Shown piece by piece: positions 52,534 to 64,000 of a DNA stretch of 64,000 nt (the stretch's first letter is position 1; each line of letters begins with the position of its first letter). Source of the stretch: Anarhynchus alexandrinus (lineage: Eukaryota > Chordata > Aves > Charadriiformes > Charadriidae); assembly GCA_008711295.1 (NCBI GenBank), contig VUYV01000090.1, positions 923,331-987,330 of the forward strand, read 5' to 3'. Under the pieces are notes generated by a model that ran no database searches, was not told the DNA's origin, and saw only the letters and a program-made list of their open reading frames with translations. A program made the translations under genes and the position numbers.

Positions 52534-54254
52534 GAGGCTCTGCACAGCCCGCAGCGGACAAAAATGTAAACCTGGCTGTGGAGGCAAACCAGGCCTCTCC
52601 TGCTGCCTACCAGCAGGAGGCTTAGCAGGGCTTTCGAGAGCCGCCTGCTCTGGAGGCTGGCCACAGGCTAGCAAAAGGCTCTGAACCCTCGCCTAAGCGT
52701 GGGCAAGAAGAGCTGGTTGGTGACCAGCAGTCCTCTTTGTGCTTTTCAGGAAAGGCACTGGCAAAGGCAGATCAGTCTGCAGATGAAAATAGTTCACTGT
52801 TTCTCTGAACAGAAGCAGAAGTCCTGGAAGGAACAGCAGGTGCACACACTGTTGGATGGCACTGGGTACAGATGCAGTCCCGGCCATGAGGCCAGAGCTC
52901 CTGACCCACACAGCTTGGAGGAAGCTTTCAAATGAATGACTTGGCATGGGTCTACACCAGGTCACTATAACCTGTACTTTGAGGAACATATCATTAGCGT
53001 AAGCTACACCTGCCTGGTTGTACTGAGGAGATGAAGTAAGGCAAGCTGTGTGGAACTGATTGAACAGGCAGCAATCTTAACACACTCTTCAATCAAAGAT
53101 TATGACCTGGATAAGGTCTCAGCTGAGTTTGAACAGATAATAGACAGAAATAAAGCACTGTGCACCACCGCCACAAAAATAATAACCTTGCTATAAAATG
53201 CCTTGATACACCTGCAGTGTAACTGTGACCTATTCTGTCCTTTCCTCTTCCAGGAACAGTACTGGCAGAGTTTCAACTCAGATAAACCATTGAAAATGAT
53301 CTTGCACCAGACAGCATGGGTAGTAACTGGGATGGATTGTAACTTCAGGCCCCACATAATTAGTGCTAAATAGGTGTCTTGGGAGGCAGATCACAAAGGT
53401 CCTCCTTTGATAGTCAGGTGAACACAACCCATCTTTCACAATCACAGAACTTCTCCATTCTCTGGGGACTCAGTCCAGAGAACAGTAATGTCTAAAGTAA
53501 GGACTTCCCGTAATGTGCAGTAAACTACAGTATTTGGTGAGGTTCCTCAGGGGACAGCAGACAGCATTTCTGAAAACTCAGCCAGAGTGAGAAGAATGTT
53601 TAGTCCATCAGAAAGGAGCCCATTGACACGGATGTCAGTTAGGTTTTGGCATTAAAGGATGTTCCTTTTCCATGATCCTTTTGATCTCTGAAGGGGGGTT
53701 CTGAAGAGGGATCTCTGCCGAGATGCTCTAGCGCTCTTTCCCCTGGCATCAGAGAACACCCAATAGACAAACCAAGGCGCAGTAGGGCAGTAGGGCCCAG
53801 CATTCATTCATCGTACTTCCTTTGGCACACTATGCTCAGAACAGTATCTCCAGGTGAACACCCAGTCATTTGCTGAGCTGAAAAACTTGTTTGCTCACTG
53901 CATTCCATCTGGTCACTGTATGTATAACTATAGCAGAAAAGGCCAACCTAGCTTCCCCATGCCATGCTGCCTGAGTAAAAAGAGTGATACCTCTGTTCAC
54001 ATCAAGTTAACCAGAGCTTCACAAAGTTCAAAACCTACCTTGTCCAAAAGCCATTACTGAAATAGAAGCAAGCCAGCTTTGCACATGTGTGACAGTGCAA
54101 CTGTCTCTAACACACCAGATGACATATGAAAGGAGATGGAGAGGGCTTGTGTGGCACTGAAGAAGTGGATCATCGTTATTTTCAGTAAGATAATGTAGCT
54201 GGTCCACCAAGAGTGGCCTGATGGTGCTTTTCCTCCCCTCCTCTTCCTCCCTTT

Positions 54255-54284
54255 CTTCCCCTCACCCCCCCCCACCCCCCCCCC
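54255..54284. repeat. C-rich homopolymer run
   Basis: CCCCTCACCCCCCCCCACCC followed by further C, with pyrimidine-rich sequence (CTCCTCTTCCTCCCTTTCTT) on its left. Intergenic. Confidence 0.85.
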
Positions 54285-57200
54285 ATTCTTGGACATGGAT
54301 GGAAGAGGCAGAAATTGCTGGATAAGCTGGATCTCTGATTAGGAAATTGCCTGTCTCCTTAAGGCAGAGTCATCAGTGTCAGCTTTACACTTTACTCTCC
54401 GGCTGTTTAATTTCTTGCCAACTATCAGGCACTTACAGGGCTCAAAGGAGGGAAGTTAGGGGCTGATAAAAGCACGTTCCGTCCAGCCTGACACCAGCAT
54501 CCGATCCACTCCAGTCATCAGCTGCTCTGGCAAGTATGACCTCTGGCAGGAAGTTACCACAGACCTCACAAACAGGATGAAAAGATGGCATTTGATGGGA
54601 TAACTGCAACAGCCATTACCTCTACCAAAGCAGACTTTTTCTCAAGGTTTCTGTCTGTTAATGCTGGCTGTTCTTACAGACTGACACAGTATCATTAATG
54701 AAAACATTGGCAACTTCAATGGTGGGGAGTACCTGGTGCAGGTAATCACAAGAAGAGATTATTTTGGCAGCAGTAGTGCCCCTAAGAAGAGCCCTAAGAA
54801 TGGTGAAGGAAGAAAATGCTAAGAGCCAGTATTCCATAGTCCCTGTTACCTTTTCTCCCTAGAGAAAGCAGAAATCATTTCCATGGCTAGGACAGAGTTT
54901 CAGACTGAGAAGCCACCAATGGAAAAAGAAAAGGAGAGAGGAGCTGAAGGGGGAAAGACGACAAGGGGACTGGCTCTTCTATCTCATTAGAGCATCTGAT
55001 GCTGGCAGAAGCAAACAAAAATTCAAGAAAGGAAATCACTATGTGAGGAGGAGAGGGATGCAATATGCAAAAACTGGTTCCTATAGCTGCAGTAGAACAA
55101 AGAACATTTAAACAGGACTAACAAAAGTCAAACAAAAGGGATAAGGGCAGAGAGACACAAATACTAGTGCAAACAATCACAGGTACAGCAGGAAACAGGC
55201 AAGAGAAACACCTGGGTAGGGTGAGAAAACTGTCTCCAAGCAAAGAAGTGGAGTAAGCTTGGGGAGAAAGATGCTGATCTCTTGGGGATCAGAAAGATAA
55301 CTATCAGATGTTAAAAGGGGAGTGGGGAGAAGAAGGGGTAAGGAAAGAAACACACAAACTAGAGCTGCAAAAGGACAGAAGCATTCTGGCTTCATGCTCT
55401 TAAAGACAAAGAAAAGGGTCTAGGGAGAGAAGAGTTCTCTGCTAGGAGGCAGAGTATAGCAGAAAAACTGAAGAGTCTCAGAACCCCTGCCAATGTACTT
55501 TCTACATCACAATTTAAATAATGAAACTTAGAATGCAACTAAACCATGCATTCTTTACTTTCTAGGTACCTGTTTGCCAGGTTCAGACTGCAAAAAAGCC
55601 AAAGACACTTGCAAATGAAACCAGAGGATGTTGCATTTTGAAGATGAGTGTCATACAATACTTAACACTTAAAAAAATTACCAGTTGCAGGTGTCTCAAA
55701 TTGGATACTGAAGATTAGTTGAAGCTCTTGACATTGGCTAGCCATCTGCAAAAGGATAAATACCCTTTCCTTTACTTGTGAAAGCTGTAATGAAAGTCAA
55801 TGCTTATAAAACAACCAGACATATAAAGATGAATACTAGTAAAAAGCATAAAATAAAAACAATTTCATCCCCAGAGCAGTAAATGATAAAGTAATAAATA
55901 CATCCTAACCCTGCACAACTAAGATAAAGCACTGAGAAGTTGTTCATTAAGTGAATGCTGTCATTTTTTTGTGTGCTGAATGCAGTAAGAATGGTCTTGT
56001 AAAAAACTAACAAACGAACTGAAGCAACTGTGTAAATTAAGACCATCTCATAAGGCATATGAGCAACAGGGTCAAATCAAAACTAAGAGCAACCTGCATT
56101 CTGGCAGATCCTAAACTAAGATTTACAAGTGTTGATTGCTTCTCTCCTCACAGTTTGTGGGTGCAATATTAAATGCAAAATTGTGACCAAATATTTATTG
56201 TATATTAATATGGCCAGGGATCAAAGCTAGTCTTGTTTCTTTCCAGAATATTTATTGTTCTATGTGGTTTTTAAATGCTTATGAAGACATAATCACAGGC
56301 CTGAGTTCATAATCTAAAGCTAAGAAAAAAAGCAGACTAGAGGACAAGTGCAGCATGTTTGAGGTATACCAAAATTACCAAATTCCAAAGTTGAGGCGTA
56401 ATCAATACCTCTCCTAAAACCACCTCTGTTGTGATGCCCTCATAAGAGATTTCAGTGTAAACAAAGCAGTGATGTCACCATCATTACAGTCACTAGCTTG
56501 AATGAGTACAGGTTCAGATGAGTAAAGTAGATTTGAAAGGTATATAGCAAGTCAAGACAGGTTACTTAGGAAACAAAATCACTTCCACTTCATTTTGTCT
56601 CCTCAATTCTCCTGTCTTTTAGAAGATCAATTGTCTTTATGTTTCTTCTTTCTTCCATATAAAGAGAAAGAAAAATACACATTTTAAATGGGTATGTGTT
56701 TGAGCTGTTACATAGTTCAAAAAGAGATTTAGGCTAGGGAAATTTGTTTCAGTTTGTCTTTAAAAAAAAAGAGAAGAAAAATCTACCACTTAATCATGTC
56801 ACAATACTGAAATCAGTACCGACCTCTGACAGAAGGAAAAGATTTACTAGCTTCTGTTATAGAACCCGCCATTTTAGAGGGCATGGTCAGATAGTATGAA
56901 AGGTCTCTAACAATCTACCAAATGTCTTGATTGTGTGTCCGTCTGTTGCTATTTATCCCTCTTTATTACCAGCTTTACTCATACAGAGTACTTACCTTGT
57001 CTGCGCACAGTAACACAAATAAGAAATTTGGCAATCAACAGTAGCAGCAGCAGACTTCAAAGAAAATTTTCAGTTAAATATATGCACCTGATTTTTAACC
57101 CAAATTTGTATGTCTTCCCTCATCCAGTTTGTGTGCAATATCTAAAATTTAAGAAATGTCAGCCCCCAGTACAGAAAAGCAGTGAAATCCATCCTCAGAC

Positions 57201-59602
57201 TTAATCATATGTTTAATGCTTACTGGATCAGGGCACCAACTCAGCATCACCATGGCCAGCTTACTACAAGAAGAGGTCTTCCTGACATTCCACGTTTATA
57301 TTGTTTAGCTCTATGGTAGCCATCATATTTACTTTTTTTCCCTAGGACAAAGAAAGGAACAGTTGTTTAACGTAAAAGACAACACTGGCACAATTTAGGC
57401 TGGAAAAAGTTTCTAGACACCAGAAGAATGAAGGAAACACTTTTAAGACAAGTCTAGGGCAACCTTGAGAAAGCAAGAAACTACTTAGTTTAAGATAGAC
57501 CTTGAAGCAGTCATTAAGGATTTTAGCATGTAAATGCTTGCAGTAGCAGAGGACTCTTCCAAGAAAAGCTTCCAAGAAGTTCTTTCCAATCCTGTGGTCT
57601 CACACATTACACATCTGCACTTGTTCCTTGCATTCTATATAGGCTCTCAGTGTAATATTTTAACCTCACCTGTGCAGGCCTTCAGATCATCAAAACAATT
57701 AGCACCCTTTATTAAAGCACTGCTTGGCCTAATGTCCCGAGTTTAACCTTTAACCCGTTCCTCAGCCAAGGAAGAATATTAAAGGTTAGTCAACTTCTGT
57801 AAAAAATTTTCACTTGCACAGCAAGAAGATAGCAAATGAACACCAAAGATACTCATATATCCTGGGTTCCAAGTAGTTGAGGTAAATTGTGCAATATGGG
57901 ACACCAAATCTCTTTTCCCATAAGGCTCTTTAGATGATCATATTCTTCCCACACAATTTCTCTTCCATCACCCCAGGGAGTTTAATCATACCTGTTGTGA
58001 TGAAAAGCCAACTTCTAAATGAGTTTGGACACCCTCTGGACTCAGTTCCAAAACGCCCAATTAACTACGTGCCAATTATCTATATACAAAATGCCTTCAG
58101 AGTTGGCATTTCTATTTCACAATGTCATACCACAAGGTCTTCACCCAGGTTCATGTGACTGTACTTTTAAAAACAGTTGTAACATCATCTGCATTAACAT
58201 AATTTTCCTTTCTTTCAATAATAATTTTAAACATAAAAGTGGGGATTTTTTTAGTTTTTATCAGTAGAACTATTCTTTACTCACTACGCTATCAGTAGCT
58301 TAATTTTTGTTTATGAAACTATGTAACTGGGCTAAAAAATTAATAACAAAAATATACACTATATTTATGCAATCTCTACCTTTACAAATGAAGTATCTTT
58401 ACTACGTACTAAGTTTTCAATTTGCTACTGTGGTCTTTACTTTCTGACCAACAACAAAGCCAAAAAGCATGTCTAACTTCAGATACTTTTCTTCTTTATT
58501 TGACAAACTTCAGCTCTTGAGAAGTAAGGTACTTAGGGACAGAAAACAGCAACATAAAGTCACAGCCTTTAATAAATCGTTATAATAAAATATCTAATTA
58601 CAGATTGCAACTTCAGTGTTTTACTGAATATTAACAAATTTATTAAACATTGCCTTTTCCAACTCTAGCATTCAGGCATAACCCTATATATTTCTATTTT
58701 CTCCACAAGAGTTAGGGAATCTTTACTTTAAAAGGGGAATTAAGCAAGAAGATGAGAGTTGGCAAGAATATATCAATAAGACAGGGAGGCAACTCTAACC
58801 CCTGGCCTCCTGAGACAGAACAGATTTGAATGTTGTTTCTAACAGAGCATGGAAAGGATAGTGAAAAATGTGTTTGTTGATGAAGGACGTGACTGATGCA
58901 AATGAGGTTACACGTCCCACTAGGCACAGCTTTGTGATATTTTGGGGGAGGAAGTGGGTGGCCTACTTTGCTTCCTCCCTCACTTAAAGAGAAATACTTA
59001 CTGCATAGATCATCATTCCCTCTGTCTCTGGTTTTCTGGCACTGATAGAAGAGCATGGATGTAAGGAACATTTATTTACAAGTCAAATTCATGTCCCACA
59101 TTTTGTTATGTTGTAATTAACTTTAAGACGACAGTTCTGCTAATGAGCTGTATATATTCCCTAATGCAAATCAGATTAGGAATTACTGACGTTATAACCT
59201 CCTCACGAGGAGACTGTTGTCAAAGTCCCTGGTGTAAATGCGACTTCTAGAAAGTTCAAGTCTCCTATCTGAGACACCTAAAGAATATCCTTTAACAACG
59301 TACTACATGAAGATTCTCAACTGAAAGGAAAAAGAATCAATGGCAAATTTAGCTGCATTGTTCAGGAGATAAAGCAATTACAGCACAAATCCAGAGATTA
59401 CTGTCCCTCTGAATATTTTTCTTAGCAAAGATGACTCCTCACAAATCACCAACAGATAACACAAAACAAAGTAATACTTTCCAGGTCCTTATAACCTGAT
59501 CTATTCTTGTATCTTTTTCTTAATGAAGAAGCTTTCATCGGATTGTTCTAATGGGTGGGATGTCTGCAAAAAGGTCTAGAAAAGTCAGATCACAGTTGAA
59601 TA

Positions 59603-59664
59603 TTTGGGGGTTGGACTAGATGAACCCCAGAGGTTCCTTCCAACCCTGACCATTCTGTGATTTT
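59603..59664 (+). mobile_element. CR1 3' end fragment
   Basis: A piece of about 60 bp reading GGGGGTTGGACTAGATGAAC, AGAGGTTCCTTCCAACCCTG, then CCATTCTGTGATTTT. This is the CR1 3' terminal signature. It is a short 5'-truncated copy in the intergenic region. Confidence 0.88.
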
Positions 59665-61674
59665 CCTGAGCCGCTGTCAAAGTGCACTCTTGTTCTTGTC
59701 GTTCGGGACTCTTCCCGCATGTGCTTTCTATTCTAATCACTTGCTCTATTTCCAGTCTGAAAATCGCCATGGCACAAATCCCACCCATTAGGCAATTTTG
59801 GGCAAAGAAGCTATGAGGGTTAGAGCAAGAAGAAAGCAGCCAGAAATGAGACTGGCCGGCTAAGGAAATCAAGGTACAGTATGATCTGTCTCAATTCCTA
59901 AATTGCCTGTACTTCAGTCTAGAGGATTTACTGAGTGAGCTGGCAGTGTGCTTAGAAGTGATGGCCCTAGGCCATCACAGTGAAAATGGAAACTACTACC
60001 TGCACTTTCTGTGCTATACCACATAAGTTCTTATAATATTTATGAAAGTACCGAATTGTAAGTAAATGCTATCCAGGACAATTGTTCTGTCAACAAATGG
60101 AGCACACGTTTCTGCAGCACTCTGGTAACTGAGTAGGAGTCAGATTACAACCCATCAGACGGCTGGGAAGCTAAGTTTTCCCTTGTGATTGCAAACCAGC
60201 AAGTTGTTTTTGGCAAGATACAAATAGCTATGTCCCTGACAGATATCTAGGCACTGAATTTCCAATTATGGACAAGTTGCATTTAAGAGTTTCAGATCTG
60301 AATTATGGACTTCACCTTAATTCAGCAGCTATTGCAAAACAATTTGCCTGTCAAGTTACAGGCCAATCTGGGGGGGGAAAAATATAGAAATTTGGCAAAA
60401 GTTTGCTAATGTACTTGCATTTATTTAGCAAAGGATTAAAGTGCCTAAAGCCAGCCCACATGGATTTTATCTCAAAAGTGTCTTTTTTTCTTTTGATTGA
60501 TTGATATTAGTGGGGCTTGAGGTGAGAAGGCAAGTTGGAGTCTATCCATATCAAAATTTAGACAGAAAAGATAAAGAGCTTTCTGGATTTTCCTCCTCTG
60601 AATTTGCAAAATTAAAATTTTATCCTGTCTCACCATCTTCAAAAATTATCTGTCTGTATTGACACAGTCAGCTTCCACACAGGTGCCTTCAAAATTCCTT
60701 TGTACTACAAGTTTCATTTCTTGTTTATTTCTTATTGCAAAAAGCTGTTCTGCACAGCTTTACAAGTACATGGGATAGGCCATACTATCTTTGTGCTGCT
60801 AAAACGTTCTTTATATTCTTCACAATGCTACTTCTTTATTATGGTCTGTTTTAAAGGTGCACCATAACTGGACAGTCTCAAATTCCTGTCTGATAATAAA
60901 AAAGTCAGATTTCTTGAAAGATAAAACTTTTCTCTTTGTGATCGTGCAGCTCACCTAACATAGCAGAAAGTTTCATACACAACATTTGCTCAGGAATTCA
61001 TCCAAAGTGGCTTTAGTAAAATCAGGTCATTAATGAAATATATTGGCCTTGCTATTTATTGTATACTATTTACTGACTATTCTTCTGGCAACTTTCTATG
61101 TATGTTAAATTTTCTCTTTTAAAAACTTGAGGTAGAATCAATATCTAGAAAAAATAAGTTTAAATAAATAAGGAAATAGAAAATAAGTGGAAACAAATAT
61201 GGAAGTGGATTATTTGGGAACGAGATTCACAAAACACAAAAAATTCCTTCCAACTTTTAAACCAGGCTACCTAACCTGAAATGCTTTATGTCTATAACAA
61301 GATGTCTGTATTAGCAACTAGATTGCTACATGTGCCAAATGGCTTACAGCAATTACTCTAAAATTTAAGAAAATCTAGGTTCTTTACTTAGTGCACATGT
61401 AACAATTTAGATTTCAAATAGTCAAACCTGGAAAAAAAGTAAACAAAACAGGCATAAATCTTGAACCTAACTCATGACTCTCATTTCAAGTCAGCTCCCA
61501 GTTACAAAACTCTTGCTTAGTTTGCTGACTGTTGCATCCGCTCAAGTATTCCCAGTCTAAAGTACAAAACAAAGCAAGGATCCCTGTGTTACTCCCTCAA
61601 GCTTGGTATCATGTAGGACACACACCTCATGTGGGCTCATTGTTCAGGGTACCTGTAAGAAGAAATGTAAAATG

Positions 61675-61900
61675 GTAAAAACTGCTGTACTAGATCAAAT
61701 CATAGCTCTTTATGTTCCATATTCTGCTTCTGACACTGGCCACAGCAGAGGCTGAGCAAAAGAAAAGAAAAAGAAATAGAACAATTTTAGTATGGTCTTC
61801 CCCCTGGTACATCCTCCCAGATCTCAGCAACCAGCATAGGGATCTCTCAGTCTGAAGGCTGTCTCCAGACCGTCATGTTGAAGAGCCAATAGACAAATTG
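61675..61900. repeat. Probable ancient amniote interspersed repeat
   Basis: The stretch CTGTACTAGATCAAATCATA, then CCATATTCTGCTTCTGACAC, then TGGCCACAGCAGAGGCTGAG resembles an old repeat common in reptiles and birds. That repeat has the form ...GGATCAGACCAAAGGTCCATCTAG..CAGTATCCTGTC...ACAGTGGCC. The family name is not recalled with certainty and the right end is a guess. Confidence 0.4.
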
Positions 61901-62224
61901 GCCATGACTTTCTCCAACATATATTTGAATAATTTATACTTCTTCTGAGCAAACAACTGCCTTTTGTGTTTAAACTGCCTTGTAACTGAAGAAGTTAGAG
62001 TTCCCAGTTAAGTTACAAAAAATAGCCAATATCCATTTCTTGCTAGCTTTCCCCATGTCACATGCGATTTTTGTAAATCTCTACCATTTTATGTCTCTGA
62101 GGAAGGGGCTATCTTTTCCTGAGGACAGGGGTGACTGATGACACCAGGTCACTATGGTCCCTCCTTTGCATAAAAGTCAGTTTGTACCACTGAACCCCTG
62201 TCCCTATCTCCAGCTCTGCTGTAC

Positions 62225-62420
62225 TCTGAGGCACAGATGTGTACAGTATTTAAACAGCAGGTTTCTAATACCAGCATAACAGTATCTTCTTTTTATTTTC
62301 TATTCCTTTCCTAATAATTTCTAACATTCTGCTGGTTAGTTTGCCCACCACTGAACACTGAGCTCACTTTTTCCCAGGATTATTCACATTGACATGAATG
62401 TTATTCCCCTAGTAGCGACA
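62225..62420 (-). mobile_element. Ancient CR1/L3-like LINE relic, minus orientation
   Basis: A relic of about 200 bp. The blocks TATTTTCTATTCCTTTCCTA, ATAATTTCTAACATTCTGCT, GGTTAGTTTGCCCACC and CTGAACACTGAGCTCACTTT match the reverse complement of the amniote CR1/L3 family next to the section represented by the 47.9 kb relic. It is highly diverged and lies in the intergenic region. Confidence 0.6.
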
Positions 62421-64000
62421 TTAACTAAAAGCAGTGGCTCTGAGACGTATCAGCAGACTCACTAGTACTTTTTGATGAACTACACAGAATTTTGGTTCAC
62501 CTCTAGTTTTGATACAAATTTTCAGATTCTTTCTTCTTAAAAAAAAATTAATAATGTTCACTATTCTGGTTTAAGCAGTTTATCAATGGATATAAGAGGA
62601 TTTTTGAAACAAATGTTATCACCATCTCCAGGACAATGGAAGTTCCTATGGCACCAAAGGAAGAATGTTGCCGCAAGTACAAAATATCATAGGACAACAG
62701 CAGTATTACCTAAAACATCCTAGGCTAAGCTGATTTTTAGGATGTTGACTTTGATGATTTCTACCAGTGATCTAAATGCATCTTTGCACTTATAATTAAC
62801 ATATACCCACTTTCAAGATCCCATGTACAGCACTTAACTCTCCTGCAGTCTATCTGTTTTATTTGAGCTTAGAAATTTTTTTTCCCCATATTTATAGTTC
62901 TAATCACCCAACACTATTTGAATATAAAGACCCAAACTAAATAGGTCTCTCAGAAAAACATCTTGGCCTGGATGTAGAAGGGGTAGAAAAAACCAAACAC
63001 AATCACTGCTGTTTCATTATTCCCTGGACAAGATACACTCTGAGCAAAAGTCTTTCTTACTAAAGATTTGCAGCTTGTGTAAATCATTTTGGCTACCCTG
63101 GCTTGACTGCATCCGTGTCAAGCAGTCCATGTACAGCCTAAGCAATAGCAGTATATCATCTCAAAAGCGTGCAGGGAGAGACAGAGGAAAAAAGCTGATC
63201 AGACATTAGACCATCCTGAACTGAGAAACAAATTGGCACATTAGCCGGCACTCTGCTGGGGCTAATCACCCTGGTGAGAAATAGTTCATATAGACATACC
63301 CTCAGACAGTTGCTGACATTTTATGACTCTCCTTTGCCTTTTATGGGAGCTGCCATTTATAGCCAAGAAATAGTTCTTATTTTATTCCTTCCCAATTTCT
63401 GGATCTAAACCAGTACTAGAAGTCTCTTTAACAAACCCATACGAGACTTCCCTGTTTAAAACTGCCACCACCCTGCTGAACTTTGAAGGCAACAAGCACT
63501 GTCAATGGTTTGGCATTCCACTTTATCTCCCCATCAGTATTTGTCTTAAGCTTTTATTTATATTGTTCTTTCAAAGTAAAAACATACAGAGACAACTTTT
63601 TTTATCTTCAGCTGTGTGGTGTGGTTTGGAGCACTTCTGGCAATTTCATTTATAATCAGTCCTGCTTAAGCTGTGAGTAAAACATCCATTTACATCAGCA
63701 GATATAGAAATTGGGTTTACACATTCAGTTCTGACTTAGTACAACCAATGGTTGTAAGATACTTTTCGTTCCCTAATTGCAAGGTACAATAAGAACACAC
63801 AGTCTTGCAGTCATTATACACACTTACTTTTTGCTCTATGTAATATAAAATTACTATGAAAGCTGCAGAGAAACACATTCCAGAAATCTAGCATACCAAA
63901 ACTGGATATAAAACAAAGTTTCTAGGATTTGATTTCCCAAAGAAAACGTACATAATAATGACAAAGTTAGGGGCTCTGGTTTTGCCTCTAGTCTCAGGTC

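Larger units (their letters stand above)
51421..64000. other. Intergenic region upstream of SLC4A7
   Basis: About 12.6 kb upstream of the gene. No protein-coding exon is recognised; the next gene in tetrapods, EOMES as I remember the synteny, is not seen here. Contents: a GC-richer segment at about 52.0-53.0 kb with a TATA motif, a C-rich run at 54255-54284, a CR1 3' end at 59603-59664, and old repeat relics at about 61675-61900 and 62225-62420. The rest is AT-rich unique-looking sequence. Confidence 0.75.

Noticed and set aside
52699..52935. Plus-strand open frame of 78 codons downstream of the TATA-like motif
   Set aside because: It needs a non-ATG start, is short and resembles nothing known; kept only as part of the possible non-coding transcript.
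1..64000. tRNA genes, CRISPR arrays, retroviral LTRs
   Set aside because: No cloverleaf with A/B boxes, no regularly spaced direct repeats, and no paired LTRs or gag/pol-like frames were found on reading.

Overview
The window looks like a piece of a bird genome. It is AT-rich, intron-dominated vertebrate DNA whose interspersed repeats are CR1-type LINE copies with the typical avian 3' end (GGTTGG..., TTCCAACCC, ATTCTATGA). I see no mammalian SINEs or L1. A single gene is recognisable: the 5' end of SLC4A7 (NBCn1, the electroneutral Na+/HCO3- cotransporter), transcribed on the minus strand. Only its first coding exons fall here; the gene runs off the left edge before any membrane segment is encoded.

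SLC4A7 layout, right to left. A strong CpG island at about 50.0-51.4 kb holds the distal promoter and first coding exon (50770-50817, 16 codons starting MEEERAGEQMRPLLTT, matching the mammalian 'MEAD' N-terminus). A second, smaller GC-rich block inside intron 1 (about 23.1-23.46 kb) contains a candidate alternative first exon (23147-23182, MEGARPGRKMQP, ending at a GTATGT donor). It fits as the avian counterpart of the mammalian proximal-promoter 'MERF' N-terminus. Both first exons end in phase 0 and can join common exon 2 (13537-13618). Exon 2 joins exon 3 (318-461), which carries the HRAVYIGVHVPF block and a His/Arg-rich stretch. Intron 1 is about 37.2 kb from the distal promoter or 9.5 kb from the proximal one; intron 2 is about 13.1 kb.

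Intron contents. Plus-strand CR1 copies lie antisense to the gene: a fairly well preserved 5'-truncated 3' half at 36.25-37.34 kb and an older, decayed 5' half at about 40.55-42.48 kb. Shorter CR1 relics lie at 4.74-5.04, 33.35 and 47.86-48.29 kb, with an older amniote-type repeat at 19.29-19.39 kb. There are also microsatellites, homopolymers, G-rich runs, a long purine tract and two short tandem duplications. Three single ambiguous bases (19990, 21412, 31170) sit next to homopolymers.

The right 12.5 kb (51.4-64 kb) is upstream of SLC4A7. I recognise no protein-coding exon there. It holds a CR1 3' end at 59.6 kb, ancient CR1/L3-like relics near 61.7-62.4 kb and a GC-richer segment at about 52.0-53.0 kb with a TATA motif that could belong to an unannotated transcript. 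No tRNA, rRNA, CRISPR array or viral insertion was recognised. The most interesting item is the candidate proximal alternative promoter and first exon of SLC4A7.
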